Shown here: positions 8,036-16,261 of the stretch, in pieces
How the letters are laid out: the number at the start of each line of letters is the position of its first letter
Numbering within the stretch: position 1 is the stretch's first letter
Source: Rhodothermales bacterium
GTDB taxonomy: Bacteria; Bacteroidota; Rhodothermia; Rhodothermales; Bin80
NCBI GenBank assembly: GCA_012267425.1
Contig: JAAXGO010000052.1
Coordinates: forward strand, 1-32,036
Length of the DNA stretch: 32,036 nucleotides
Direction: 5' to 3'
The notes under the pieces: generated by a model
Told to the model about the DNA's origin: nothing
Seen by the model: the letters and a program-made list of their open reading frames with translations, nothing else
Database searches by the model: none
Program-made: the position numbers and the translations under genes

Positions 8036-11000
8036 ATGAAACACTGGATGCCCAGCATTCTTGCCACGCTGCTGCTGGTAGTACATTGTGCGCCGCATGA
8101 TCACGCGCGTCTGCCACTAGAAAAGGGTGACCGTGTAGTACTCATCGGCGGTAATCTGGCCTCGCGCATGATGCAGTTCGGGCATTTCGAAACCGAAATG
8201 CATCTGAGGTATCCGCACAGTACGTTGACCATCCGCAACATGGCCGACGGCGGCAATCGGCCAGGATTCCGCCCGCATCCGGGGCGTGTTTCTCCGTGGG
8301 CATTCCCCGGAGCCGACAGCTTTTATACCGATCTTGCGGAGCCGACCGGTAGCCAGGGACACTTTGAAATGCCGGACGAATGGCTGACGCGTCTCCAGGC
8401 GGACGTCATCATCGCATTCTTCGGCTTCACCGAGTCCTTTGAGGGCCGTAGTGGGATTCCCACGTTCACGGCTGAGCTTGAGGCGTTTGTCGCGCATACG
8501 CTTGCGCAGGATTACAACGGTGACTCGCCGCCCGAGCTCGCACTCGTGTCACCGATCGCATTCGAAGACCTCTCCGCCTCAAACGACCTACCCAATGGGC
8601 GAAATGAAAACGAGCACTTAGCCCTTTACACAGATGCCATGCGTGCTGTCGCCGAGCGGATGGACGTCGTATTCGTGGACCTGTTTAAGCCCTCGCGAAG
8701 ATGGTATCGGAGATCGGACGAGCCCCTAACGATTGACGGTTCGCAGCTAAACGGTGACGGGTATGTCCGCCTGGCGACGCACCTTGCGGACGAGCTTTTT
8801 GGTCCATCGCCGCGTGTGGCCGAGGCCAGATATGCGGCCGTTCAAGACGCCGTACAAGAGAAAAACTGGCTCTGGCACAACGACTTCAAGATTCCCAACG
8901 GAGTCCACGTTTATGGTCGGCGCTACGATCCTTTCGGGCCGGACAACTATCCAGCGGAGCTAGCCAAGATCCGCGAAATGACCGTGGCGCGAGATTCAGC
9001 CGTCTGGATGGCGGCCGTTGGGATGCCGTTCGACCTGCAGGCCGCAGACGCCCGCACCTCAGTGCTGCCGGAGGTCGAGACGAATTACGTACCGAACAAA
9101 AAGAACGGCACGCCCGGCTATCTCTACGACGAAGACGCGCTTGCGAAGCTGTCAGCTGCTCCAGGTTACCGGCTCGAACTGTTCGCGTCCGAAGTAGATT
9201 TCCCGGACCTTGCCAATCCGGTGCAACTCTCATTCGACAACCGTGGTCGGCTTTGGGTGTCTACTATGCCGAGCTATCCCCACTGGCGACCCGGCGACGC
9301 CAAGCCCGACGATAAACTGCTCATTCTCGAAGACACCGACGGTGACTTCCGTGCTGACCGACAAACCGTTTGGGCCGACGGACTGCATCTGCCGGTTGGA
9401 TTTGAGTTTGCACCCGAAGGCGTCTACGTAGGTCAGGGTACGAACCTCGTTCTGCTTTCGGATACCAACGGCGACGACCGTGCCGACACGAAGGAGATCG
9501 TTCTCAGTGGCTTCGACGACCACGATACGCACCACGTCATCAGCGCCTTTACGGCAGATCCGTCCGGTGCCATTTTTATGGCGGAAGGCGTCTTTCTTCA
9601 TTCAAACGTCGAAACCTCCTACGGCCCGGTACGCGGCACCAATGGCGGATTCTTTCGCTATGCTCCGCAGCGACGGCACCTGGAACGGCACGCACAGCTG
9701 TCAATCCCTAACCCGTGGGGCATCGCTTTCGACGAATGGGGCCAGCATTTCTTCGCCGAAACCTCCGGCCCGGATGTCCGCTGGATGATGCCGGGCTCGG
9801 TGAAGCCACGCTACGGCGTAGCCACGCACAAGTCGTTCAACCTCATTGAAGACGACCATCGCGTACGTCCAACTTCGGGGCTTGAATTCGTGTCGAGCCG
9901 GCATTTTCCGCCCGACGTGCAGGGTGATCTTTTGATCAACAACACGATCGGCTTCCTTGGCATGAAGCAGCACATGATCGAGGACAGCGGGACCGGCTAC
10001 CGGAGTCGCCACAGACAGGATCTCGTCACGGGCTCGGATGGGAATTTTCGGCCCGTGGACATGGAGTTCGCCCCCGACGGGTCGCTGTACTTTGTGGATT
10101 GGCACAACGTCCTCATTGGTCACATGCAGCACAATGCGCGCGACCCGCTGCGGGATCACTCTCATGGCCGCATTTATCGCGTGACCTACCCCGAGCGACC
10201 CCTTGTCGTACCTGCACGTGTTGCTGGAGCACCTATTGAGGAGCTTCTGAGCAATCTACTTCTTCCCGAATACCGCACGCGCTACCGCACGAGGAGGGAG
10301 CTCCGCGGCAGGAATGCAGACGAAGTCCTCGCCGCAACCACCGAATGGGTGGACAATCTGGACTCCTCGGACGACTACTACGAACACTACCTCCTTGAAG
10401 CCCTCTGGGTGACGTGGGGGCTCAACCGGATCGACGAGGAGCTTCTCAGACGACTGCTCCGGGCCGACGATTTTCGGGCGCGCGCTGCCGCGGTGCGCGT
10501 ATTGCGTTATTCTGGACATCGTATCAAGGATCAAGCGACACTTTTATTTGAAGCCGCCCAGGACGATCACGGACGGGTCCGACTCGAAGCCCTCGTCGCC
10601 GCATCGTGGTTGGATGCTAAGGACGGCATCGACATCGTTACGACTGCAAGTCGGCTCGATATGGACGATTGGACCGTCAATGCAGCGGTCACCGCCCTCG
10701 CACATCTCAGTGGCGAGACCGTCAAGGCGCGCCCTGCCGAAACCCCCGGTACGGGCCTTGAAGGCGAGGAACTTGCTCTTTTCGAACTAGGTCAGAACAT
10801 TTATTCCCGCGACGGCTACTGCACTACCTGCCATCGCCCGGACGGCCGGGGCCTTCCCCTTGCGGGTTTTCCGCCGCTTGCCGGCACCGAGTGGGTGACC
10901 GGCGATCCGAATCGGCTCGTCAAACTGACGCTCGACGGGCTTATTGGACCGTTGGAGGTCCTCGACAAGGAGTACGAGGGCTTGGTCCCGATGACACCGT

Positions 11001-11164
11001 TCCGTGGCCTGCTCACAGACAGAGAGGTAGCTGCTGTCCTTACGTTCGTGCGCAATTCCTTTGGGAACGCGGCCCCGCCGGTATCGCCCGAGCTTGTCGG
11101 CGAGATCCGACGGACGACCAAAGCACAAAGCGGGTTTTACACTGCAGATGAACTCGCTCAGTAA
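8036..11164 (+). CDS. PVC-type multidomain heme protein: SGNH-like, propeller dehydrogenase, HEAT-like, cytochrome c
   Basis: A 1042-residue exported protein. An N-terminal hydrophobic segment with a Cys at 18 suggests a lipoprotein, although the box (VVHC) is poor. Residues about 30-260 form an SGNH-hydrolase-like domain (DRVVLIGGNLASRM, FFGFTESFEG, DGSQLNGDGY). About 375-720 is a six-bladed propeller of the membrane-bound dehydrogenase type (YRLELFASE, FDNRGRLWVSTMPSYP, ILEDTDGDFRADR, PDGSLYFVDWHN). About 735-890 is helical, HEAT-like. The C-terminal cytochrome c domain has heme site CTTCH at 929-933 and a likely axial Met 986 in LVPMTPF. It probably oxidises a sugar or alcohol and passes electrons through the heme. 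The ATG follows GGGAG by nine bases. The usual SGNH Asn and His appear replaced (Thr 132, Gln 237). The decayed sulfatase starts two bases after its stop. Confidence 0.9.
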   Translation: MKHWMPSILATLLLVVHCAPHDHARLPLEKGDRVVLIGGNLASRMMQFGHFETEMHLRYPHSTLTIRNMADGGNRPGFRPHPGRVSPWAFPGADSFYTDLAEPTGSQGHFEMPDEWLTRLQADVIIAFFGFTESFEGRSGIPTFTAELEAFVAHTLAQDYNGDSPPELALVSPIAFEDLSASNDLPNGRNENEHLALYTDAMRAVAERMDVVFVDLFKPSRRWYRRSDEPLTIDGSQLNGDGYVRLATHLADELFGPSPRVAEARYAAVQDAVQEKNWLWHNDFKIPNGVHVYGRRYDPFGPDNYPAELAKIREMTVARDSAVWMAAVGMPFDLQAADARTSVLPEVETNYVPNKKNGTPGYLYDEDALAKLSAAPGYRLELFASEVDFPDLANPVQLSFDNRGRLWVSTMPSYPHWRPGDAKPDDKLLILEDTDGDFRADRQTVWADGLHLPVGFEFAPEGVYVGQGTNLVLLSDTNGDDRADTKEIVLSGFDDHDTHHVISAFTADPSGAIFMAEGVFLHSNVETSYGPVRGTNGGFFRYAPQRRHLERHAQLSIPNPWGIAFDEWGQHFFAETSGPDVRWMMPGSVKPRYGVATHKSFNLIEDDHRVRPTSGLEFVSSRHFPPDVQGDLLINNTIGFLGMKQHMIEDSGTGYRSRHRQDLVTGSDGNFRPVDMEFAPDGSLYFVDWHNVLIGHMQHNARDPLRDHSHGRIYRVTYPERPLVVPARVAGAPIEELLSNLLLPEYRTRYRTRRELRGRNADEVLAATTEWVDNLDSSDDYYEHYLLEALWVTWGLNRIDEELLRRLLRADDFRARAAAVRVLRYSGHRIKDQATLLFEAAQDDHGRVRLEALVAASWLDAKDGIDIVTTASRLDMDDWTVNAAVTALAHLSGETVKARPAETPGTGLEGEELALFELGQNIYSRDGYCTTCHRPDGRGLPLAGFPPLAGTEWVTGDPNRLVKLTLDGLIGPLEVLDKEYEGLVPMTPFRGLLTDREVAAVLTFVRNSFGNAAPPVSPELVGEIRRTTKAQSGFYTADELAQ

Positions 11165-11165
11165 C

Positions 11166-11606
11166 ATGCAAGCAGGGTTCTTAGGCTTCGCGGCGGTGTG
11201 TTGTGTGGGCTGCGCCGCTTTTGAGCGGCCTCATGGCACGTCGTCATAACCTGACGATCAGGGCTATGAGGGTCCATTCGCTGATTCAGACACCGAATCG
11301 TCACAGGCTGCATTACAGTGCGTCCAGCTGCTGGATTATCACTTCGATTCCAACTTACTCACCGGTGCGTGCGGCACTGCTCACAGGGCACTGTTCAACG
11401 CAAATGGGGGGGCTGGCACACCATCATCGGATGGTCGCTCATGGCTCCGCGCGAAGTCACGCTCGCGGAGATCATTCAGGATGCCAGCTACGGGACGGAC
11501 GATGTTCTGTAAGTGGCATCTCGGCGACCATATACTATTCCGACCGCACGATCAGGGCTTCGAAGAAGCGTTTTGGCATTCTGTGGGAGGGGTCGGAGAG
11601 GGGTAA
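11166..11606 (+). pseudogene. Decayed sulfatase lipoprotein gene
   Basis: A sulfatase reading frame broken across all three frames. Frame of 11166: signal/lipobox MQAGFLGFAAVCCVGC, then an in-frame TAA at 11247, then DDQGYEG (normally ADDQGYGD) and LLDYHFDS. Next frame: TYSPVRAALLTGHCSTQMGG, the active-site region with Tyr (TAC, 11356-11358) in place of the formylglycine-precursor Cys. At the G7 run (11406-11412) the frame shifts to GGWHTIIGWSLMAPREV and TLAEIIQDASYGTDDVL. A last shift gives KWHLGDHILF then RPHDQGFEEAFWHSV, ending at TAA 11604. These blocks follow the order in intact sulfatases, and REVTLAEII and KWHLG parallel the intact copy at 12140. It begins two bases after the preceding gene and was probably its operon partner. 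It cannot make an active enzyme. Confidence 0.85.
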
Positions 11607-11907
11607 GCGATCTATGGGGACAAGGCCTCCGTGAGTGCAGAGCGGAAACGGCAAGCAGAGGCACGGGGAGTCACATAGCGCGTGCTTCGCAAGGCGACGA
11701 CGAAGCGGAAGCTGACCTGTGCGGATACGTCCTTCAATCGGAAGAGCAATCGTACTCGGGCCCGTGTGGAGCACACCTGTGATCAAGAATCTCTGCGCAT
11801 ACCGCAAGGTTCGATACAAGGGGCTGGCGAAGAATGCCGGGCAGGTCTTTACGATGTTCGCCTTAGCCAACTTTTACCTGGTACGTTACGAATTGCCTAC
11901 AACGTAG
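11607..11907 (+). mobile_element. IS5-family transposase relic, C-terminal part only
   Basis: The C-terminal third of an IS5-type transposase in two frames. Frame one (from about 11610) reads IYGDKASVSAERKRQAEARG, an in-frame TAG, then RVLRKATTKRK and NRTRARVEH. After a small indel near 11775 the other frame reads VIKNLCAYRKVRYKGLAKN and QVFTMFALANFYLVRYEL, ending at TAG 11905-11907. This matches the family's ending (ARVEHPFRVIK, KVRYRGLKKN, FALSNLWMVRR). The N-terminal part with the first DDE residues is absent, and the relic abuts the sulfatase remnant directly at about 11607, which implies insertion followed by deletion. No terminal inverted repeat was identified; a 7-pair stem (11925-11931 with 11943-11949) lies just downstream. 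Confidence 0.75.
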
Positions 11908-11987
11908 GCCGATCTCTGTCTAAACGGCATGGATAGGCATGGCATGCCGATGTGAAAGACCACTTTCTGGGTCTAGATGCGGAAATA

Positions 11988-12025
11988 TGGCGTTTCTGAG
12001 ACCAAAATTGGCGTTTCTCTGACCA
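11988..12025 (+). repeat. Two near-identical 17-mers in direct orientation
   Basis: TGGCGTTTCTGAGACCA at 11988-12004 and TGGCGTTTCTCTGACCA at 12009-12025 differ at two positions and have a 21-base period. AGATGC occurs just before (11975-11980) and at the end of the pair (12025-12030). They lie between the IS5 relic and the intact sulfatase. They could be the remains of a transposon end or a regulator site; the sequence alone does not decide. Confidence 0.6.
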
Positions 12026-12139
12026 GATGCAACACTCTCGACGTGCTACAGGCACTTGATCAGATGTTCCGTATGTTCCCGCAACCTCAGCGCGCAGAGG
12101 CCTGACATATATTCAAGGGTACGCACACCTGCCGGAATC

Positions 12140-13657
12140 ATGCGACGATTACTTTTTCTATCCATGATAGTAGCTTGCATAGCCTGCACATCGCCCGAAG
12201 AGCGTCCACCAAACGTTGTGCTGATCCTTGCGGACGATCTCGGGTATGGCGACCTCTCGTCGTATCACGAAGATGGCCTCGCGCTGCCACACTTAGACAA
12301 GATGGCAGCCGAAGGGATGCGGCTGACAGATTTCTACGTGGCGGCAGCATCCTGTTCGCCGTCGCGTGCCGCGCTCCTAACCGGCATGTATCCCCAGCGT
12401 GTCGGACTGCCTGGCGTTCTGATGCCGCAGTCAACGACGGGCCTTAATCCAAAAGAAGTCACTCTCGCGGAAATGCTCAGCGACCACGGCTATTCCACTG
12501 CCATCTTTGGTAAGTGGCACCTGGGGCACCTCGATGACCACCTGCCGCATAATCACGGCTTCGATGAGTATTTCGGGATCCCGTACTCAAACGACATGAC
12601 CCCAGATTCGACGAAGAACCCGAATCCGCCAGCTCGCAGGCATCCACCGTTGCCGCTTGTAGACGGCCAGGCGGTCATCGAGCGCGAACCGGATCAATCG
12701 CAGCTCACGCGGCGGTATACCGCGCGCGCAATCCAGTTCATGGAAAACAACCGAGACCGGCCGTTCTTTCTGTATTTGCCGCACACTTTTCCACATGTTC
12801 CTCTCTTTGCCTCGGAAGAATTTGTAGGGCGATCCGACCGAGGCATCTACGGCGATGTCCTCGCTGAAATCGACTGGTCAGTTGGTGAAGTCCTCGCAAC
12901 GATTAAGCGCTTGGACCTTGACCGCAATACCGTTGTAATCTTCACGTCTGACAACGGTCCATGGCTCATCAAAGGCGCGCATTCGGGTTCCGCCCTTCCG
13001 CTTCGGGAAGGCAAAGGCACCACATTCGAGGGTGGACAGCGCGTACCGTTTCTCGTCCGTTGGCCCGGCACGATTCCTGCTGGCAGCGTCCGCACGGAAT
13101 TGGTTACGGCACTTGACATAATGCCGACGATCGCAGCGTGGACCGGAGCACCGCTGCCGGAGAATCACCGGTTCGACGGCATGGATGCCAGTTCACTATT
13201 TGCTGGCGAGGCGGACTATACTCCCGAGCGCGACGGCTTCTTCTTCTACAGCGGGCATCAGCTGCAAGCCGTACGCTCAGGTCCGTGGAAGCTACACGTT
13301 CCACACCGCTTTCGCAGCATTGACGGCGCGCGGCTGTCGTCAGCCAACCACCAGGGGAGTTACGTCCAAGATTCGATCGGCCTTTCGCTCTTCAATCTCG
13401 AAGCCGACATCGGCGAAACAACCGACCTATCCGTGCAGCATCTGGAAGTGGTCACACGCCTTGAAGCTATGCTGGAAAAGGCTCGAGCGGATCTCGGTGA
13501 TGCGCTGACTGGGCACGAGGGCGCTGGTGTTCGTGCAGCGGGCGAACAGGTAGGCGTTGCACGCCTACAGGCTGGTGGGATGGTAGTCAGCTGTGGGGCG
13601 CTCAGCTGTCTTGAGCAAGCGGTAGCCGGAATCGCGAAAAGAGCTCAAGGGGTCTAA
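12140..13657 (+). CDS. Sulfatase (arylsulfatase-type), lipoprotein
   Basis: Removes sulfate from a sulfated substrate outside the cytoplasm. From the ATG at 12140 the protein has 505 residues: signal peptide with lipobox (MRRLLFLSMIVAC), PPNVVLILADDLGYGDLS with metal ligands D32/D33, and maturation motif CSPSRAALLTG with Cys 72. FGKWHLGHLDDHLPHNHGFD, FLYLPHTFPHVPLFA and IFTSDNGPW follow, then a C-terminal subdomain (AVRSGPWKLHVPH). All expected catalytic elements are present. The upstream extension to 12056 is rejected because the signal peptide starts at 12140, after CGGAATC. The last 31 codons run antisense into the 3' end of rhaI; family members usually end soon after LTGxxG, so the tail from about GEQVGVARL looks like read-through past a lost stop. 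It lies downstream of the decayed sulfatase. Confidence 0.93.
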   Translation: MRRLLFLSMIVACIACTSPEERPPNVVLILADDLGYGDLSSYHEDGLALPHLDKMAAEGMRLTDFYVAAASCSPSRAALLTGMYPQRVGLPGVLMPQSTTGLNPKEVTLAEMLSDHGYSTAIFGKWHLGHLDDHLPHNHGFDEYFGIPYSNDMTPDSTKNPNPPARRHPPLPLVDGQAVIEREPDQSQLTRRYTARAIQFMENNRDRPFFLYLPHTFPHVPLFASEEFVGRSDRGIYGDVLAEIDWSVGEVLATIKRLDLDRNTVVIFTSDNGPWLIKGAHSGSALPLREGKGTTFEGGQRVPFLVRWPGTIPAGSVRTELVTALDIMPTIAAWTGAPLPENHRFDGMDASSLFAGEADYTPERDGFFFYSGHQLQAVRSGPWKLHVPHRFRSIDGARLSSANHQGSYVQDSIGLSLFNLEADIGETTDLSVQHLEVVTRLEAMLEKARADLGDALTGHEGAGVRAAGEQVGVARLQAGGMVVSCGALSCLEQAVAGIAKRAQGV

Positions 13658-14833
13658 AGCGCCGCCCTTGCGCCGCCGCACTTCGGCAGCAAGTGCGCGG
13701 ACGTCGCTCCGGAAGGCACCCTGCAGTGTCCGCTCTGCCATAAGGGCATCGTTACCCTGTTGGTAATGGTTCAAGGCCTCGCGGTCGACGAGAAGAGCCT
13801 GCGCATAGGCGCACTGAAGCATATCTACAGTCTGTAGTAACGCTTCGATTGGGTCCTTCAGATTGTGGCTCTGATCGATCATGTAGGCCGGCTCGGCGGC
13901 CAAGGCGCCGTCGCAGGTGGCATCAACGAGTTCGTTGAAGATCAGGAAGAGCTGGTACGGGTGAATCGAGCCCGTCGTCAGATCGTCGTCTCCGTACATG
14001 CTGTCGTTGAAATGAAACCCACCCAATTTGCCCGCGCCGATGAGGCGGGCGACGATAAGCTCTACATTGGTATTCGGCAGATGGTGCCCGAGGTCGACAA
14101 GACACTCGGCCTGTGGGCCGAGAGCCTGGCAGAGAAGGAGGGATGATCCCCAATCCTGTACAACCGTCGCATAAAAGGCAGGCTCGAAGGGCTTGTGCTC
14201 GGTAAACAGTCGCCAGGAGGCTGGCAGTTGCTCAACAATGGCCTCCATGCTCCTGAGCGTCCACTCGAAGCTCCGCCGCAAATGCATCTGACCCGGAAAA
14301 TTGCTGCCGTCACCCAGCCAGATCGTAAGCGATTCGGATCCGAGCTCTTCGCCCACGCCGATCACGTGCAGGTTGTGTTCAACCGCCTGCATGCGGACTA
14401 CCGGATCAGTGTGGCAGAGCGATCCGTACTTGTAGCTCAGTATATCGTTGTCTTGAAACGTATTCGAGTTGACGGCATCAAAGCCGAGTCCCAGGTTACT
14501 GGCGAATTCCCTTACCGCGCCGCAGTCTTCCGGCTCGTCCCACGGAATATGGAGCGAAACGCGCGGAGCAGCGCCGGTGAGCCGATGGACAACGGCAACG
14601 TCTTCCATCTTTTCGTAGACGTTGCGCGGTTCGCCCGGTCCCGGAAACCGCCCGAATCGCGTGCCTCCCGTTGCGAGTGCCCACGAAGGAACCGCCACCG
14701 AAAATGCATCGAGGGAGGCCAGCAAGGACTCCAGCTCGGCTTCGGGCAGCTTGTCTTGCCAGTGAGCGAAGTCGCGTTCATGCTCGTTCGCGCTTTCGAT
14801 ACTGTCGTGGATCTGTATGCTCGTAGTAGACAT
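13565..14833 (-). CDS. rhaI: L-rhamnose isomerase, Pseudomonas stutzeri type
   Basis: Interconverts L-rhamnose and L-rhamnulose in the cytoplasm. The 422-residue TIM-barrel protein resembles the P. stutzeri enzyme throughout: SWALATGGTRFGRFPGPGEP near the start, VSLHIPWD, GFDAVNSNTF, SYKYGSLCHTDP, IWLGDGSNFPGQ, then the metal-site segments FTEHKPFEPAFY (Glu), CLVDLGHHLPNTN (Asp, His), GGFHFNDSMYGDDDL (His, Asp) and MIDQSHN (Asp). The C-terminal AYAQALLVDREAL and ending near AERP also match. It starts 30 bases after the GH88 gene on the same strand, so the two form an operon, consistent with processing uronate-rhamnose oligosaccharides. Its 3' end overlaps the convergent sulfatase by 93 bases. 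The start has no strong ribosome binding site. Confidence 0.92.
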   Translation of the reverse strand: MSTTSIQIHDSIESANEHERDFAHWQDKLPEAELESLLASLDAFSVAVPSWALATGGTRFGRFPGPGEPRNVYEKMEDVAVVHRLTGAAPRVSLHIPWDEPEDCGAVREFASNLGLGFDAVNSNTFQDNDILSYKYGSLCHTDPVVRMQAVEHNLHVIGVGEELGSESLTIWLGDGSNFPGQMHLRRSFEWTLRSMEAIVEQLPASWRLFTEHKPFEPAFYATVVQDWGSSLLLCQALGPQAECLVDLGHHLPNTNVELIVARLIGAGKLGGFHFNDSMYGDDDLTTGSIHPYQLFLIFNELVDATCDGALAAEPAYMIDQSHNLKDPIEALLQTVDMLQCAYAQALLVDREALNHYQQGNDALMAERTLQGAFRSDVRALAAEVRRRKGGALDPLSSFRDSGYRLLKTAERPTADYHPTSL

Positions 14834-14863
14834 GGGATCACGTACTGCGTGCAGTTTGTCCAG

Positions 14864-16261
14864 CTATGCTGAACGCATTGCTCCGTTGCCTACATTATAG
14901 AAATACGGCAGCGTCTCCCCATTGAGGTGACGCTGAAGATAGAGAACCAATTCGCGCGCATGATAATCCCCCCACATGGTCGACTCGCCACACGGGACTG
15001 TTCGCCCCGGGGGAACCCGGTCCCACCGATTCGGCCGGTGATAGATGCTGTGGAGCAGTAGCCCGTGGTGATCAGATGATCCCGTATTAATGTATGGCTC
15101 GCTCAGAATCGTGTCTGCAATCTTGAGGCCAGCCTGTACGTACTGTTCGCTGCCCGGCGTGTCCTCACCCAGATAACGTCCCAATCGGAGCATTCCTTGC
15201 GCAGCTATTGCGGCTGCTGAACTATCGACGGGTTCATGGTCATTCAACGGATTCGCTGGTTGTGAAAGATAGTCGCCCAATTCGCAGAGGCCGGGCGCTC
15301 CCGTATCCCAATACGGCACACCACAAGTCGGCGTGTGCTCAATGTAGAAGTCGCAGACGGCCCGTGCCGTTTCTGTGAAGGAGTCTATACATGCTCCGTG
15401 CTCAGGGAATGCCTCTATCTCGGCAGCGGACAGCGTCTCGAAATACTCCAGCATCTCCGCGAATCCGCATATGATCCAGGCCAAGCCTCTGGTCCACGTA
15501 GAATAGGGCGAATATCCCTGTTGTGTGGCGGGGCACACGTACGTTCCCGCCGTCACGTTGAAGAGACTCTCGTGCGCCACGCGGCCCCTTACGTCGTAAC
15601 CGTCCCGGTCCTCTCCGTGATAAACGGTATAACGCTCAGTCGTCACGAGATGCTTGATCAGCCGGTCAAGAAGCGAAATCCTCTCATCTTTTTCGCCCTT
15701 CAACACGCCTCCAAGTCTATGCGCGACTGCAAGCGAGCGCAGTGACCGGACCGTGTCGGCGAATAGGGAATGCGGGCCGTTGAAGGAATGAATGAAGCCA
15801 CCCCCTCCAAGCTTCGTCCACCGGTAGGCCTGCACCGCACCGCTGCATTTGAGTGCCATTACATAGAAGGCACGCTCCCACCCGTTTGCCGGGATCCTTC
15901 CTTCCTGCATCAGCCTGAGAAGCGTCCCGTACGTGCTGACAATCGTGAACCCGTGATCGTGTACGCCAAAATGAACCACGTGCGGCGCCATCCGCTCCAC
16001 GGTATTTCGCCGTCCCAACTCAAGAAACCGCTGCTCTCCTGTCGCATCGAACTGCAACAAAGAAGCGCCGACCTCAAACCCGGATGTCCACTCCGTCCAT
16101 GCGCGGCCTACATAACGGCCACCGACCGTATGAACGGGTGCACCCTGCTGCCGGTCAAAGTCCTTTTCAATTGCCAGGATCTTCCTTCCCGAAGCCTCCC
16201 AGAATCGTTCGATCTTTTGTTCGAGCGACGCCTCGGACGGCTGAGTACTGAGATCAATCAC
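14864..16261 (-). CDS. Glycoside hydrolase family 88, unsaturated glucuronyl hydrolase
   Basis: Releases the unsaturated uronic acid at the non-reducing end of oligosaccharides made by polysaccharide lyases. The 465-residue (alpha/alpha)6-barrel protein has no signal peptide, as expected for a cytoplasmic enzyme. Seen: GVHDHGFTIVSTYG, with Asp 102 matching the first catalytic Asp of the Bacillus enzyme, and PHSLFADTVRSLRSLA with Asp 169 matching the second. STWTRGLAWIICGFAEML, CGVPYWDTGAPG, PVDSSAAAIAAQGMLRLG and the C-terminal PCGESTMWGDYHARELVLYL follow. It is the first gene of an operon with rhaI. Linking unsaturated uronate release to rhamnose isomerisation suggests an ulvan-like or rhamnogalacturonan-like substrate. 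No sugar regulator is encoded nearby; a 545-base non-coding stretch lies upstream. Confidence 0.9.
   Translation of the reverse strand: MIDLSTQPSEASLEQKIERFWEASGRKILAIEKDFDRQQGAPVHTVGGRYVGRAWTEWTSGFEVGASLLQFDATGEQRFLELGRRNTVERMAPHVVHFGVHDHGFTIVSTYGTLLRLMQEGRIPANGWERAFYVMALKCSGAVQAYRWTKLGGGGFIHSFNGPHSLFADTVRSLRSLAVAHRLGGVLKGEKDERISLLDRLIKHLVTTERYTVYHGEDRDGYDVRGRVAHESLFNVTAGTYVCPATQQGYSPYSTWTRGLAWIICGFAEMLEYFETLSAAEIEAFPEHGACIDSFTETARAVCDFYIEHTPTCGVPYWDTGAPGLCELGDYLSQPANPLNDHEPVDSSAAAIAAQGMLRLGRYLGEDTPGSEQYVQAGLKIADTILSEPYINTGSSDHHGLLLHSIYHRPNRWDRVPPGRTVPCGESTMWGDYHARELVLYLQRHLNGETLPYFYNVGNGAMRSA

Noticed and set aside
11250-11934. Short open frames between the two large plus-strand genes as new small genes
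   Set aside because: They are fragments of the sulfatase and IS5 transposase relics in shifted frames, or shadows of them.
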